In this document: positions 52,919-63,500 of the stretch, one piece after another | How the letters are laid out: each line of letters opens with the position of its first letter | How positions within the stretch are numbered: the stretch's first letter is position 1 | Assembly: GCA_947502405.1 (NCBI GenBank) | Contig: CANMZT010000001.1 | Span: forward strand, 1 to 64,000 | Length of the DNA: 64,000 nucleotides | Reading direction: 5' to 3' | Origin: an uncultured Algibacter sp. | GTDB taxonomy: Bacteria > Bacteroidota > Bacteroidia > Flavobacteriales > Flavobacteriaceae | Made by a program: the position numbers and the translations under genes | The notes under the pieces: model-generated | The model's input: the letters and a program-made list of their open reading frames with translations, nothing else | Databases searched by the model: none | What the model was told of the DNA's origin: nothing

Positions 52919-54484
52919 ATGATGTCAAAAGATTCTAAGATTACAAACGGCGTTATGTTAAATGCATATCCAGATAGTATTGGTAATGCTTTAAGCGATA
53001 CTATAACTATGCTAGAAATGCCAGAGTTTAAAGATGTTTTTTCTCTATTTTATATTTTACCAACGTTTTTTAATAGTGATTTAGATAGAGGGTTTTCAAT
53101 CATAGATTATAACCTAAATAAGGATTTAGTCTCAAAAGATGATTTGGAAGCTCTTGAAAAACTCAATATTCAATTAAAGTTTGATATTGTTTTAAATCAT
53201 TTGTCAGTAGCATCTCCTCAGTTTAAAGATTTACTCAAAAACGGAGATCAATCAAAATACAAAGACTTCTTTATTAATTGGAATGCCTTTTGGGAAGGAA
53301 ACGGAACTATGGGTGATGATGGCGTAATCATTCCAAAAAAAGAATTTCTCGATAAATTGTTTATGAGAAAATCAGGGTTACCAATTTTAAAAGTACCTTT
53401 TCCTGATGGCACCGAAAAACCGTATTGGAATACATTTTATCAAAAAGTAAACGAGGATAACAGCTTTTTAGGTCAGATGGATGTAAATGCAAAATCTGAA
53501 CTAGTTTGGGATTTTTATGAAGAGACATTACAAAAAGTTAGCCACTTTGGTTGTAAAATATTAAGGTTAGATGCTTTTGCCTATTTACATAAAGAAGTGG
53601 GGCAATCAAATTTTTTTAATAAACCAGGTACTTGGCAATATTTAGAGCGCATTAAACAAATTGCAGATAAAAAAGATTTAACGTTATTACCAGAAATTCA
53701 TGCAGAATATGGTTTGCATTTACATGACGAAGTTGCTGAGGAAGGTTATCAAATTTATGATTTTTTCTTGCCAGGGTTAACTATCCACACAATCGAAAAT
53801 ACCAATAGTCAAGCACTTATTAAATGGGCTAAAGAAATTGTTAGTAAAGACTATAAAACAGTAAATATGTTGGGTTGTCATGATGGTATTCCTGTTTTAG
53901 ATTTAAAAGGAAAGTCTGTAAACGGCTTTTATAATAAAGGTTTACTAGAAGATAATGAAATTGAAGCCATTATGAGTAAAATAATGGAAAGAGGTGGTAG
54001 GGTTAAAAACCTTTACGATCCTGCTGGTAATAAGATTTCTTATTATCAAGTTAATGCAACTTTTTTTAGTGCACTAGGGGAAGATGAACAAAAATTGTTG
54101 CTAGCTAGAGCTATTCAAGTGTTTATGCCAGGGATTCCACAAGTTTGGTATTTAGATATTTTTGCTGGTAAAAATGATTATGACGCTGCAGATGCTGGAG
54201 GAAATGCTGGACATAAAGAAATAAATAGAACCAATTTAACAATGAAAAATGTTGAAGAGGGACTTAAGAGAAACGTTGTGTTAAATCAGCTTAAACTATT
54301 AAGATTGCGAAATACTTCTAAAGCCTTTTTAGGGTCTGTAAGAATCAATGAAACTTCAGATGAAATAATTGATATTAAGTGGGTTAATCAAAACGATTAT
54401 GCTCATCTTATTGCAAACCTTAAAACACGTAACTTCACAATAACTTATACTGAGGAAGGGGAAAGAAATTCGTTGTCTTTTTAA
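52919..54484 (+). CDS. GH13 subfamily 18 glycoside phosphorylase (probable sucrose phosphorylase)
   Basis: It cleaves a glucoside with phosphate to give alpha-glucose-1-phosphate, saving ATP. The family layout is clear: YILPTFFNSDLDRGFSIID near the N-terminus, FDIVLNHLSVASPQF, then the catalytic residues in order. These are nucleophile Asp in ILRLDAFAYLHKE (about 218), acid/base Glu in LLPEIHAEYG (about 260) and transition-state Asp in GCHDGIPVLD (about 323). QVNATFFSALGEDEQ and GIPQVWYLDIFAGKNDY close the barrel. It is 521 residues. With a fructokinase beside it, sucrose is the best guess; glucosylglycerol or glucosylglycerate are alternatives in the same subfamily. It is last gene of the cluster. 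Confidence 0.88.
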   Translation: MMSKDSKITNGVMLNAYPDSIGNALSDTITMLEMPEFKDVFSLFYILPTFFNSDLDRGFSIIDYNLNKDLVSKDDLEALEKLNIQLKFDIVLNHLSVASPQFKDLLKNGDQSKYKDFFINWNAFWEGNGTMGDDGVIIPKKEFLDKLFMRKSGLPILKVPFPDGTEKPYWNTFYQKVNEDNSFLGQMDVNAKSELVWDFYEETLQKVSHFGCKILRLDAFAYLHKEVGQSNFFNKPGTWQYLERIKQIADKKDLTLLPEIHAEYGLHLHDEVAEEGYQIYDFFLPGLTIHTIENTNSQALIKWAKEIVSKDYKTVNMLGCHDGIPVLDLKGKSVNGFYNKGLLEDNEIEAIMSKIMERGGRVKNLYDPAGNKISYYQVNATFFSALGEDEQKLLLARAIQVFMPGIPQVWYLDIFAGKNDYDAADAGGNAGHKEINRTNLTMKNVEEGLKRNVVLNQLKLLRLRNTSKAFLGSVRINETSDEIIDIKWVNQNDYAHLIANLKTRNFTITYTEEGERNSLSF

Positions 54485-54555
54485 ATGATGCTTTTTATAA
54501 AAATAAAAGAAACACCAATTTCTTAAAAGATTAGGCGTTTACTTCTTAGTATTGT

Positions 54556-54563
54556 TATATTTG
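54556..54563 (+). promoter_or_regulatory. -7 element (TATATTTG) for the malic enzyme gene
   Basis: TATATTTG is an exact TAnnTTTG match 25 nt before the ATG at 54589, in the 104-bp gap after the GH13 gene. Apart from this and an imperfect inverted repeat around 54520-54540, the gap holds nothing I can name. Confidence 0.6.
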
Positions 54564-54588
54564 TTCGTTTAGTTAATTATCCATTATT

Positions 54589-56883
54589 ATGAGTGAAGAA
54601 AGCAAACGAAGAGAGGCCCTTATATACCACGCAAAACCAAATCCTGGTAAAATTAAAGTTGTACCCACAAAAAAATATGCAAGTCAAAGAGATTTATCTT
54701 TAGCATATTCACCGGGAGTAGCGGCTCCGTGTTTAGAGATAGAAAAAGATAAAGATTTAGCATACCGCTATACAGCAAAAGGAAATTTAGTAGCTGTAAT
54801 TTCAAACGGAACTGCAGTATTGGGTTTAGGTAATATTGGTCCTGAAGCATCAAAACCCGTAATGGAAGGTAAAGGATTGCTTTTTAAAATCTTTGCTGAT
54901 ATTGATGTATTTGATATAGAAGTAGACACTGAAAACGTTGATGAGTTCATTGAAACTGTAAAAAATATTGCTCCTACATTTGGAGGTATAAACCTTGAAG
55001 ATATAAAAGCTCCCGAAGCTTTTGAAATTGAAAGACGCTTGAAGGAAGAGTTGGATATACCAGTGATGCATGACGATCAGCATGGTACCGCAATTATTTC
55101 TGCGGCAGCACTTTTAAATGCCGTTGAACTTGCAAATAAAAAATTAGAAGAGGTTAAGATTGTAATAAGTGGTGCTGGAGCAGCAGCAATTTCATGCTCA
55201 CGTTTGTATCAAGCTTGTGGTGCAAAACGGGAAAATATGGTGATGTTGGATAGTAAAGGTGTCATCAGGCAAGATAGAGATAGTCTTACATCTCAAAAAG
55301 CAGAATTTGCTACGCATCGCAAAATAGATACACTTGATGAAGCCATGAAAGATGCTGATGTGTTTATTGGGCTTTCCATGGCAGATATCGTAACTCCAGA
55401 TATGCTATTGCTAATGGCAAAAAACCCAATAGTATTTGCAATGGCTAATCCAAATCCAGAAATAAAATACGATTTGGCGGTTGCTACAAGAAAGGATATT
55501 ATTATGGCTACTGGTCGAAGTGACCATCCTAATCAAGTAAATAATGTACTAGGTTTCCCTTTTATCTTTAGAGGAGCTCTTGATGTACGCGCCACAAAAA
55601 TTAACGAAGCTATGAAAATGGCGGCAGTTCATGCATTGGCAAAACTTGCTAAAGAACCTGTGCCAGAACAAGTTAATATCGCTTATGGAGAAACACGTTT
55701 AACTTTTGGTAAAGATTATATAATTCCAAAACCTTTTGATCCACGCTTAATTGCTGAAGTGCCTCCTGCAGTAGCAAAAGCTGCTATGGAAAGCGGTATT
55801 GCTAAACGCCCAATAACCGATTGGGAAAAATATGAAAACACGCTTCTTGAGCGTTTGGGGTCTGATAATAAGTTGGTTAGATTGTTATTGAATCGTGCTA
55901 AACTTGATCCAAAACGTGTTGTTTTTGCTGAAGCTGATCAGTTAGATGTCTTAAAGGCTGCTCAAATAGTTTATGAAGAAGGGATTGCTATTCCAATTTT
56001 ATTGGGTAGAAAAGAAACTATAGAATCTTTAATGAAAGAAATAGAGTTTGAAGGTGATATATCGATTATTGACCCAAAAACCGAAGAAGAAAATCCGCGA
56101 AAAAATAAATATGCTAAAGTATATTGGGAGCAACGAAAGCGAAGGGGAGTAACCTATTATTCAGCACAACGTTTAATGCGAGAGCGAAATTATTTTGCTG
56201 CTATGATGGTAAATGAGGGTGATGCTGATGCTGTTATTTCAGGTTATTCTAGAAACTACCCTACAGTATTAAAACCCATGTTAGAACTTATTGGTTTAAT
56301 GCCAGGAATAAGTCGTGCTGCCACAACAAATTTAATGATGACAAAAAGGGGGCCTTTGTTTTTAAGTGATACTTCTATAAATATAGATCCGGATGCTAAA
56401 ACTCTAGCTAAAATTACACAAATGACCTCTAGAGTTATCAAGATGTTCGGCTTAACACCAGTATTAGCTATGGTGTCGTATTCTAATTTTGGTTCATCAA
56501 TTAATCATAAGGCATCAAAAGTTAGAGAAGCGGTTTCCTTACTGCATAGAAATTACCCAGACATGATAGTTGATGGTGAATTACAAACAGATTTTGCATT
56601 AAATGATGAGATGCTTAAAGAACGGTTTCCGTTTTCAAAACTTGTGGGTAAAAAAGTAAATGCATTGATTTTTCCAAACTTAGATTCTGCAAATATTACA
56701 TATAAATTATTAAAAGAGTTACACGAAGCAGATTCTATAGGGCCTATTATGTTAGGGATGCGTAAACCTGCTCATATACTCCAATTAGGTGCTAGTGTTG
56801 ATGAAATTGTAAACATGACGGCTATTGCTGTAATTGATGCGCAACATAAAGAAAAATGGGAATTGGAACATGCTGATGATTAG
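54589..56883 (+). CDS. maeB: NADP-dependent malic enzyme with C-terminal phosphotransacetylase-like domain
   Basis: It oxidatively decarboxylates malate to pyruvate, producing NADPH for biosynthesis. The malic domain (about 1-160) has YASQRDLSLAYSPGVAAPC and IPVMHDDQHGTAIISAAAL. The NAD(P)-binding domain (about 165-400) has VISGAGAAAISCSRLY and FAMANPNPEI. The last 330 residues are a phosphate acetyltransferase-like domain (VVFAEADQLDVLKAAQIV, VDGELQTDFALN), which in MaeB proteins is regulatory, responding to acetyl-CoA, and not catalytic. It is 764 residues, full length. It is followed by ruvA, which has its own -7 element. Confidence 0.95.
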   Translation: MSEESKRREALIYHAKPNPGKIKVVPTKKYASQRDLSLAYSPGVAAPCLEIEKDKDLAYRYTAKGNLVAVISNGTAVLGLGNIGPEASKPVMEGKGLLFKIFADIDVFDIEVDTENVDEFIETVKNIAPTFGGINLEDIKAPEAFEIERRLKEELDIPVMHDDQHGTAIISAAALLNAVELANKKLEEVKIVISGAGAAAISCSRLYQACGAKRENMVMLDSKGVIRQDRDSLTSQKAEFATHRKIDTLDEAMKDADVFIGLSMADIVTPDMLLLMAKNPIVFAMANPNPEIKYDLAVATRKDIIMATGRSDHPNQVNNVLGFPFIFRGALDVRATKINEAMKMAAVHALAKLAKEPVPEQVNIAYGETRLTFGKDYIIPKPFDPRLIAEVPPAVAKAAMESGIAKRPITDWEKYENTLLERLGSDNKLVRLLLNRAKLDPKRVVFAEADQLDVLKAAQIVYEEGIAIPILLGRKETIESLMKEIEFEGDISIIDPKTEEENPRKNKYAKVYWEQRKRRGVTYYSAQRLMRERNYFAAMMVNEGDADAVISGYSRNYPTVLKPMLELIGLMPGISRAATTNLMMTKRGPLFLSDTSINIDPDAKTLAKITQMTSRVIKMFGLTPVLAMVSYSNFGSSINHKASKVREAVSLLHRNYPDMIVDGELQTDFALNDEMLKERFPFSKLVGKKVNALIFPNLDSANITYKLLKELHEADSIGPIMLGMRKPAHILQLGASVDEIVNMTAIAVIDAQHKEKWELEHADD

Positions 56884-56908
56884 TCCTTTTTAATGTGAAT
56901 AATTTTAT

Positions 56909-56916
56909 TACATTTG
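56909..56916 (+). promoter_or_regulatory. -7 element (TACATTTG) for ruvA-sprA
   Basis: TACATTTG matches TAnnTTTG and lies 22 nt before the ATG at 56939. It lies immediately upstream of the alternative in-frame TTG at 56918, which makes that TTG unlikely to be on the mRNA as a usable start. Confidence 0.5.
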
Positions 56917-56938
56917 GTTGTTTAATGAATTGCTCTTA

Positions 56939-57520
56939 ATGATAACTCATATTCAAGGGAAACTTACTGATAAAAACCCAACACATGTAGTCATAGATTG
57001 CAATGGTGTAGGTTATATGCTGAATATATCGTTGCATACATATTCTCAAATTCCAGACAAAGAATATTTAAAACTGTACACACATCTTCAGGTTAAAGAA
57101 GATTCTCATACGCTTTATGGGTTTTCATCTCTAGCTGAACGTGAAATATTTAGATTATTAATTTCTGTAAGCGGTATTGGTGCTAGTATTGCACGTACTA
57201 TGTTATCATCTTTAACACCCAAACAAATTCGAGAAGGAATTGCCAGTGGTGATGTGCCTTTAATTCAATCTGTAAAAGGTATTGGAGCTAAAACGGCACA
57301 ACGTGTTATTCTAGACTTAAAAGATAAAATCTTAAAGATTTACGATATTGATGAAGTTTCTGTTTCTAAAGGCAATACCAACAAAGATGAAGCGTTATCT
57401 GCTTTAGAAGTACTTGGTTTTGTTAAAAAGCAGGCAGAACGTGTTGTGGATAAAATTATGGTAGCTCAACCCGATGCAGATGTTGAAACTATTATAAAAC
57501 AAGCCCTGAAAAACTTATAA
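56939..57520 (+). CDS. ruvA: Holliday junction branch migration protein RuvA
   Basis: It binds four-way junctions and loads RuvB. The ATG at 56939 gives the canonical start MITHIQGKLTDKNPTHVVID. Domain I is an OB fold (about 1-65). Domain II has two helix-hairpin-helix motifs, LISVSGIGASIARTML and LIQSVKGIGAKTAQRVILDLKDK (about 70-135). Domain III (about 145-193: KDEALSALEVLGFVKKQAERVVDKI) contacts RuvB. It is 193 residues, the normal size. It is followed after 6 bp by sprA, an adjacency that suggests shared transcription of a repair gene and a secretion gene. Confidence 0.96.
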   Translation: MITHIQGKLTDKNPTHVVIDCNGVGYMLNISLHTYSQIPDKEYLKLYTHLQVKEDSHTLYGFSSLAEREIFRLLISVSGIGASIARTMLSSLTPKQIREGIASGDVPLIQSVKGIGAKTAQRVILDLKDKILKIYDIDEVSVSKGNTNKDEALSALEVLGFVKKQAERVVDKIMVAQPDADVETIIKQALKNL

Positions 57521-57526
57521 TATATT

Positions 57527-60500
57527 TTGAACCAAACTAATTATAAACTAAAAAAACTAACGCAACAATGGCTCCTAACAGTATTTTTAATATGCTGTTC
57601 TCTAGTTGCTTGGTCTCAACAACCAGCTCAAGATTCAACCAAAACAGGTTTTAGTCTGGGTAAAATAAATATTCCAAATCCAAATAGTGTAGAATCTAAA
57701 TATACTTATGATCCTTTATCGGATAGATATATTTATACAGAGAAAATTGGGTCATTCAATATTAATTATCCTATTATTTTAACGCCCAAAGAGTATTATG
57801 CTTTAGTTGCTAAAGAAAATCTCAGGAGTTATTATAAGGAAAAGATTGATGCATTTGATGGAAAAAAAGAGGGATCAGAAGACGAACGGAAAAATTTGCT
57901 CCCAGAGTTTTATGTAAATTCTGGTTTTTTTGAAAGTATATTTGGAAGTAATACCATAGAAGTTATTCCGCAAGGTTCTGTAGAAATGGATTTAGGTATT
58001 TTATTTTCAAGGCAAGATAACCCGTCATTCTCACCACGAAACAGAAGTAATTTTACATTTGATTTTGATCAACGTATCAGTTTGAGTCTATTAGGTAAAG
58101 TAGGTACTAGGCTTCAGGTTACCGCAAATTATGATACACAGTCTACTTTTGATTTTCAACAACTTATTAAGTTAGAATACACACCAACAGAAGATGATAT
58201 CATTCAAAAAATTGAAGTTGGTAACGTTAATATGCCATTAAACAGTTCTTTAATTACAGGAGCACAAAGTTTATTTGGTGTTAAAGCCCAATTACAATTT
58301 GGAAGAACAACGGTTACAGGCGTCTTTTCTGAGCAAAAATCACAGGCAAATACCGTTATAGCTCAAGGTGGAGGAACTCTTGAAGAGTTTGAGTTTTTTA
58401 TCAGAGAATATGATGAAAATAGGCACTTCTTTTTAGCACAGTATTTTAGGGATGAATATGATAATGCTTTAAAAAATTATCCGTTCATAAATAATAAAGG
58501 TTTACAAATAACACGTTTAGAGGTATGGGTTACTAATAGAAGTAACCGGACTGAAAATGTTAGAAATATTGTAGCACTTCAAGATTTAGGAGAATCTTTT
58601 TATAGCACGACAGATCCAGACAATGATAATTTATTATTAGATCCAATTCCAACAGGGTTTATCAATACACCAAATGCGTTTCCAGATAATGGAAATAATG
58701 ATTTTGACCCTATAGCCATTGGAACAGGTTCGATTTTAACAGAACAAATCAGAGATATATCTACTGCAGATCAAGGTTTTGGGTCTTTGAATACGCAAGT
58801 TAACGAAGGCGGAGATTATGCTAAACTTGAAAATGCAAGAAAATTAATCAATGGGCAAGAATATACTTTAAATTCTGAACTTGGTTACATCTCGTTAAAC
58901 CAAAGATTAAATAATGATGAGGTTTTAGCAGTTGCATTTCAATATACAGTAGGTGGTCAAGTGTATCAAGTTGGTGAGTTTGCAAACGATGGTTTAGATG
59001 CTACTGATGTAGAAACTAACGCCCAAGGACAAACTACATCAGTTGTTAATACGGCTTTAGTTTTAAAAATGCTTAAGAGTAGTATTACCAATGTTAATCA
59101 GCCTATTTGGGATTTGATGATGAAAAACATTTACGATACGGGTGCATTTAACCTGAGTCAAGAAGATTTTACTTTAAATATTTTTTATAATGAAGCATCA
59201 CCATTAAACTTTATATCACCAGTAGGGGGTAGTTTTGAATTAGATATTAATGGGAATCCAGTTACATCAAATACGCCAAGCGACGATTTAATAGAAAATT
59301 CACCATTATTAAGAGTATTCAATTTAGATAAATTGAATTTCAATAATGACCCTCAATCTCGAGGAGATGGTTTTTTTGATTACTTCCCCGGAATTACTGT
59401 AATTCCTCAAAACGGAAAAATAGTATTCACCAGTGCTGAGCCTTTTGGAGAATATTTATTCAATGTACTAGGTGGAGGTGATTATAATAATGATGCAGCA
59501 TTTAATGAGAATCAAGAGAAGTATGTTTACGATTTACTCTACAAGAGCACGAAAACAGAAGCTTTAAATGAAGTTGAAAAAAATAAATTCAAACTTAAAG
59601 GACGATATACTTCTTCTGGTGGTAGTGATGGTATTCCTATTGGAGCATTTAACGTGCCACGTGGTTCAGTGAGAGTTACAGCAGGTGGTCGTGTTCTTGT
59701 TGAAGGTATTGATTATACTGTAAATTATCAGTTAGGACGAGTACAGATTCTAGATGAATCTTTAAAAGCATCCAATACGCCAATTCAAGTTTCTACTGAA
59801 AATAATGCGGTATTTGGTCAGCAAACCAGACGTTTTACAGGTTTGAATATAGAACATAAATTCAATGATAATTTTGTTTTAGGAGCAACTTTACTCAATT
59901 TGAATGAGCGACCTATTACTCAAAAGGCCAATTTTGGTACCGAATCTATAAATAATACCATTTTCGGATTAAATGGGAATTATTCAACCAAAGTACCTTT
60001 TTTAACACGTTTAGCAAATAAGTTACCAAATATTGATACCGATGTTGAATCAAATTTATCACTCCGTGGAGAATTTGCGTATTTAGCACCTGGTGCTCCC
60101 AAAGGAACCGATTTTAATGGGGAAGCTACATCATATATTGATGATTTTGAAGGTTCTCAAAATGGGATAGATTTAACATCACAACAATCTTGGTTTTTAT
60201 CCAGTAGGCCATTAGAAATAGGGAATACTTACACCGGTAATGATGAAGATGAAGCTGGAATTCAAAATGGTTATGATAGAGCTTTATTAAACTGGTATAC
60301 CATTGACCCTATTTTTTATAGCTCGCAACGTCCAGGAGAAATATCAGATGATGATATTTCAGGTTTATATACCAGTCGTGTTTTTATTAATGAATTGTTT
60401 CCAGAGCGTGATTTAGTACAAGGTCAAAACTCAGTGTTATTTACTTTAGATTTGGCTTATTATCCAGAAGAAAGAGGGCCTTATAATTTTGAACCTTTAA

Positions 60501-63500
60501 GTGATTCTGATACGAATAATGATGGTGTTCTTGATAATCCAGATCAAAGTTGGGCTGGTATAACTAGACAAATCACATCTACAGATTTTGAACAACAAAA
60601 TGTGGAATATATTGATTTTTGGTTGCAAGACCCATTCCAAGATAATCCAGCAAACCCAGGGGGTAAATTAGTATTTAACCTTGGTGATATTTCAGAGGAT
60701 GTTATAAAGGATGGAAAAAAACTATACGAAAATGGCTTGCCAGATGATGGTGATATTACAATACTAAGGCAACAACCAACCAGTTGGGGTACAATTGTAC
60801 CTCAAAATCAATCTTTAATTTATGCGTTTGATACTACTGGTGCTGAACGTGATAATCAGGATGTTGGATATGATGGTTATGATGATGATAATGAGTTAGA
60901 TGTTTTTGGTAGTGATTTTGGAGATGACCCTGCTAATGATAATTATGCATACTTTTTAAATACAGATGGTGATATTTTTGAGCGCTATAAAAAATACAAT
61001 GGCGTACAGGGTAATACACCAGATACATTTACTAATACAGATAGAGGTGCTAATACCCAACCTGATGTAGAGGATATTAATCGTGATAATACCATGAATA
61101 CGATTAATAGTTATTTTGAATATGAATTAGACCTTCAACGACAATATTTACCAGAGTCTCAAGCAGATTTTGAAAATCTACCAGATTCAAATCCTCTTAA
61201 ACAATTTTTAAGAGATTTTAAAGACCAACCACGCTCTTTTCCAAATGGAGATTCTAGAAATGTAAGGTGGTATCAGTTTAGAATTCCTATTCAAGGAAGT
61301 CATGTTAAAGAGGTAAACAACCCAGAGATAAGATCGGTTAGATTTTCAAGAATATATTTAAAAGATTTTCAAGAAGCAACCGTATTTCGATTTGCAACTT
61401 TAGATTTGGTAAGAAGTGATTGGAGACGATATAATTTAGCATTAGATAAAGACGATCCAACTCCTGAGGACGATCAAACAGATTTTTCTATAGGTATTAT
61501 TGGTACTATTGAAAACGATGGCAGTTATCAAAGACCTCCTGGGATTGAACCAGAACAGTTATTTAATAACAATAACGTTGTTAGACAAAATGAGCAATCT
61601 TTAGTAACTAAAGTATGTGATTTAGAAGCTGAAGATTCTAGAGCAGCCTTTAAAAACATAAATATAGACATGCGTCAATATAAACGTATTAGAATGTTTA
61701 TGCATGCTGAAGATGATGAATCAGGAACGACTACTTTAGCAAGTGATGATTTAGTTGGTTTTATAAGAATGGGTAATGACCTTACCGAGAATTATTATCA
61801 AATAGAAGTACCACTACAAGTGTCTACTTCCACTACCAGAGAAGGTTTATGGCCAACTGCAAACGAAATTAATTTACCTATTGAAATTCTTGGTAAAGTT
61901 AAAGCAGACGGTATTTCCAATATGACACTGGCTAATGAAGACCCAACGTTTTATGATGTGGTTGGAAACGATATTGTGCTCGCGCCTGATCAATTTGCTG
62001 GTTATGTTGCAGGTCAGCATCGTGTTGGGATTAAAGGGAATCCAAACTTTGGAGATGTAAGAACACTTATGGTTGGTGTTAAAAACGTATCTGGAAATAA
62101 TGACTTATGTGCAGAAGTATGGTTTAATGAGTTGCGATTATCCGATTTAGATAACGAAGGCGGTTGGGCAGCTGTTGTAAGTATGGATACTAATATTGCT
62201 GATTTTGCTAACATTAGCGCTACAGGAAGACAAAGTACTTCTGGGTTTGGTTCTTTAGAGCAAGGTCCAAGTCAACGTGCTTTAGAAGATGTAAAGCAAT
62301 ATGATGTTGTTACCAATGTTAATGTTGGGCAATTATTACCAAAAAAATGGGGTATTCAAGTACCATTTAATTATGCGCAGAGCGAAGAATTGATTACACC
62401 AAAATACGATCAGTTTTATAAAGATTTAACTTTAGACTCCAGATTAGATGCTGCCAATGATAATACTGAAAGGGAGCAAATAAAACAACAATCTGAAGAC
62501 TACACAAAACGCCAAAGTATCAATTTTATTGGGGTAAGAAAAAATAGAACAACAGACAAAAAGCCAAGGTTTTATGATGTTGAAAATGTAACCTTAAACT
62601 ACTCATATAACAAAGTTCAACACAGGGATTTTGAAATTGAAAATGCAGTAAATAAAACCTTGAGAATTGGTGCAAATTATGCACATAATTTTAATCCTGT
62701 TACTATTGAGCCTTTCAAGAAAAACGATTCGCTTTTCACGGGCAAATACTGGAAGATTTTAAAAGATTTTAATTTTAATTTATTACCAACAAGCTTTACT
62801 GTTAATACTGATATAAATAGGCAGTTTAATAGACAAAAATTTAGAGAAGTTGATTTAACAGGTTCTAATATTGGTATTGAAGAATTATTCAGAAGAAATT
62901 ACACTTTCGATTTTCAATACGCCATTAATTATAATTTAACCAATGCTCTACAAGTAAATTTCCAAGCGGCTAATAATAATATTGTTCGTAATTATTTTGT
63001 AGATAACGATTTAATTGCTGGAGAGCAAGATTCAGAATTAGATGTATGGGATGGATTAATGGATGTTGGAGATCCTAACAGACAAACACAAACACTTGGT
63101 ATTACTTACCAATTACCTATAAATAAAATACCAACATTTAGTTTTATTGATGCTACATATCAATATACAGGGAGTTTCCAATGGCAAAAAGGTTCGGATT
63201 TATTCGGGAATTTAGAAGTAAATGGTGAGACTTTTGATTTAGGAAATACGGTTCAAAATTCAAATGTTCATAATTTGAATACCTCTTTTGATATGAAACG
63301 TTTTTATAAATATATCGGTTTGGTAAAAAAACCAATTAGACGTGTAAGACAAAGAAGTAATCCAGGTGCTGCACCTCCTAGAGGTAAACCAGAAGAAGAC
63401 AGTAAGAAGAAAACATCTAGAACAAAAAACCAATCGGTTAGAAAGTTATTGAATGCTGGAGTAGATATTTTAACAAGTATCAAAAGAATTCAGGTTAACT

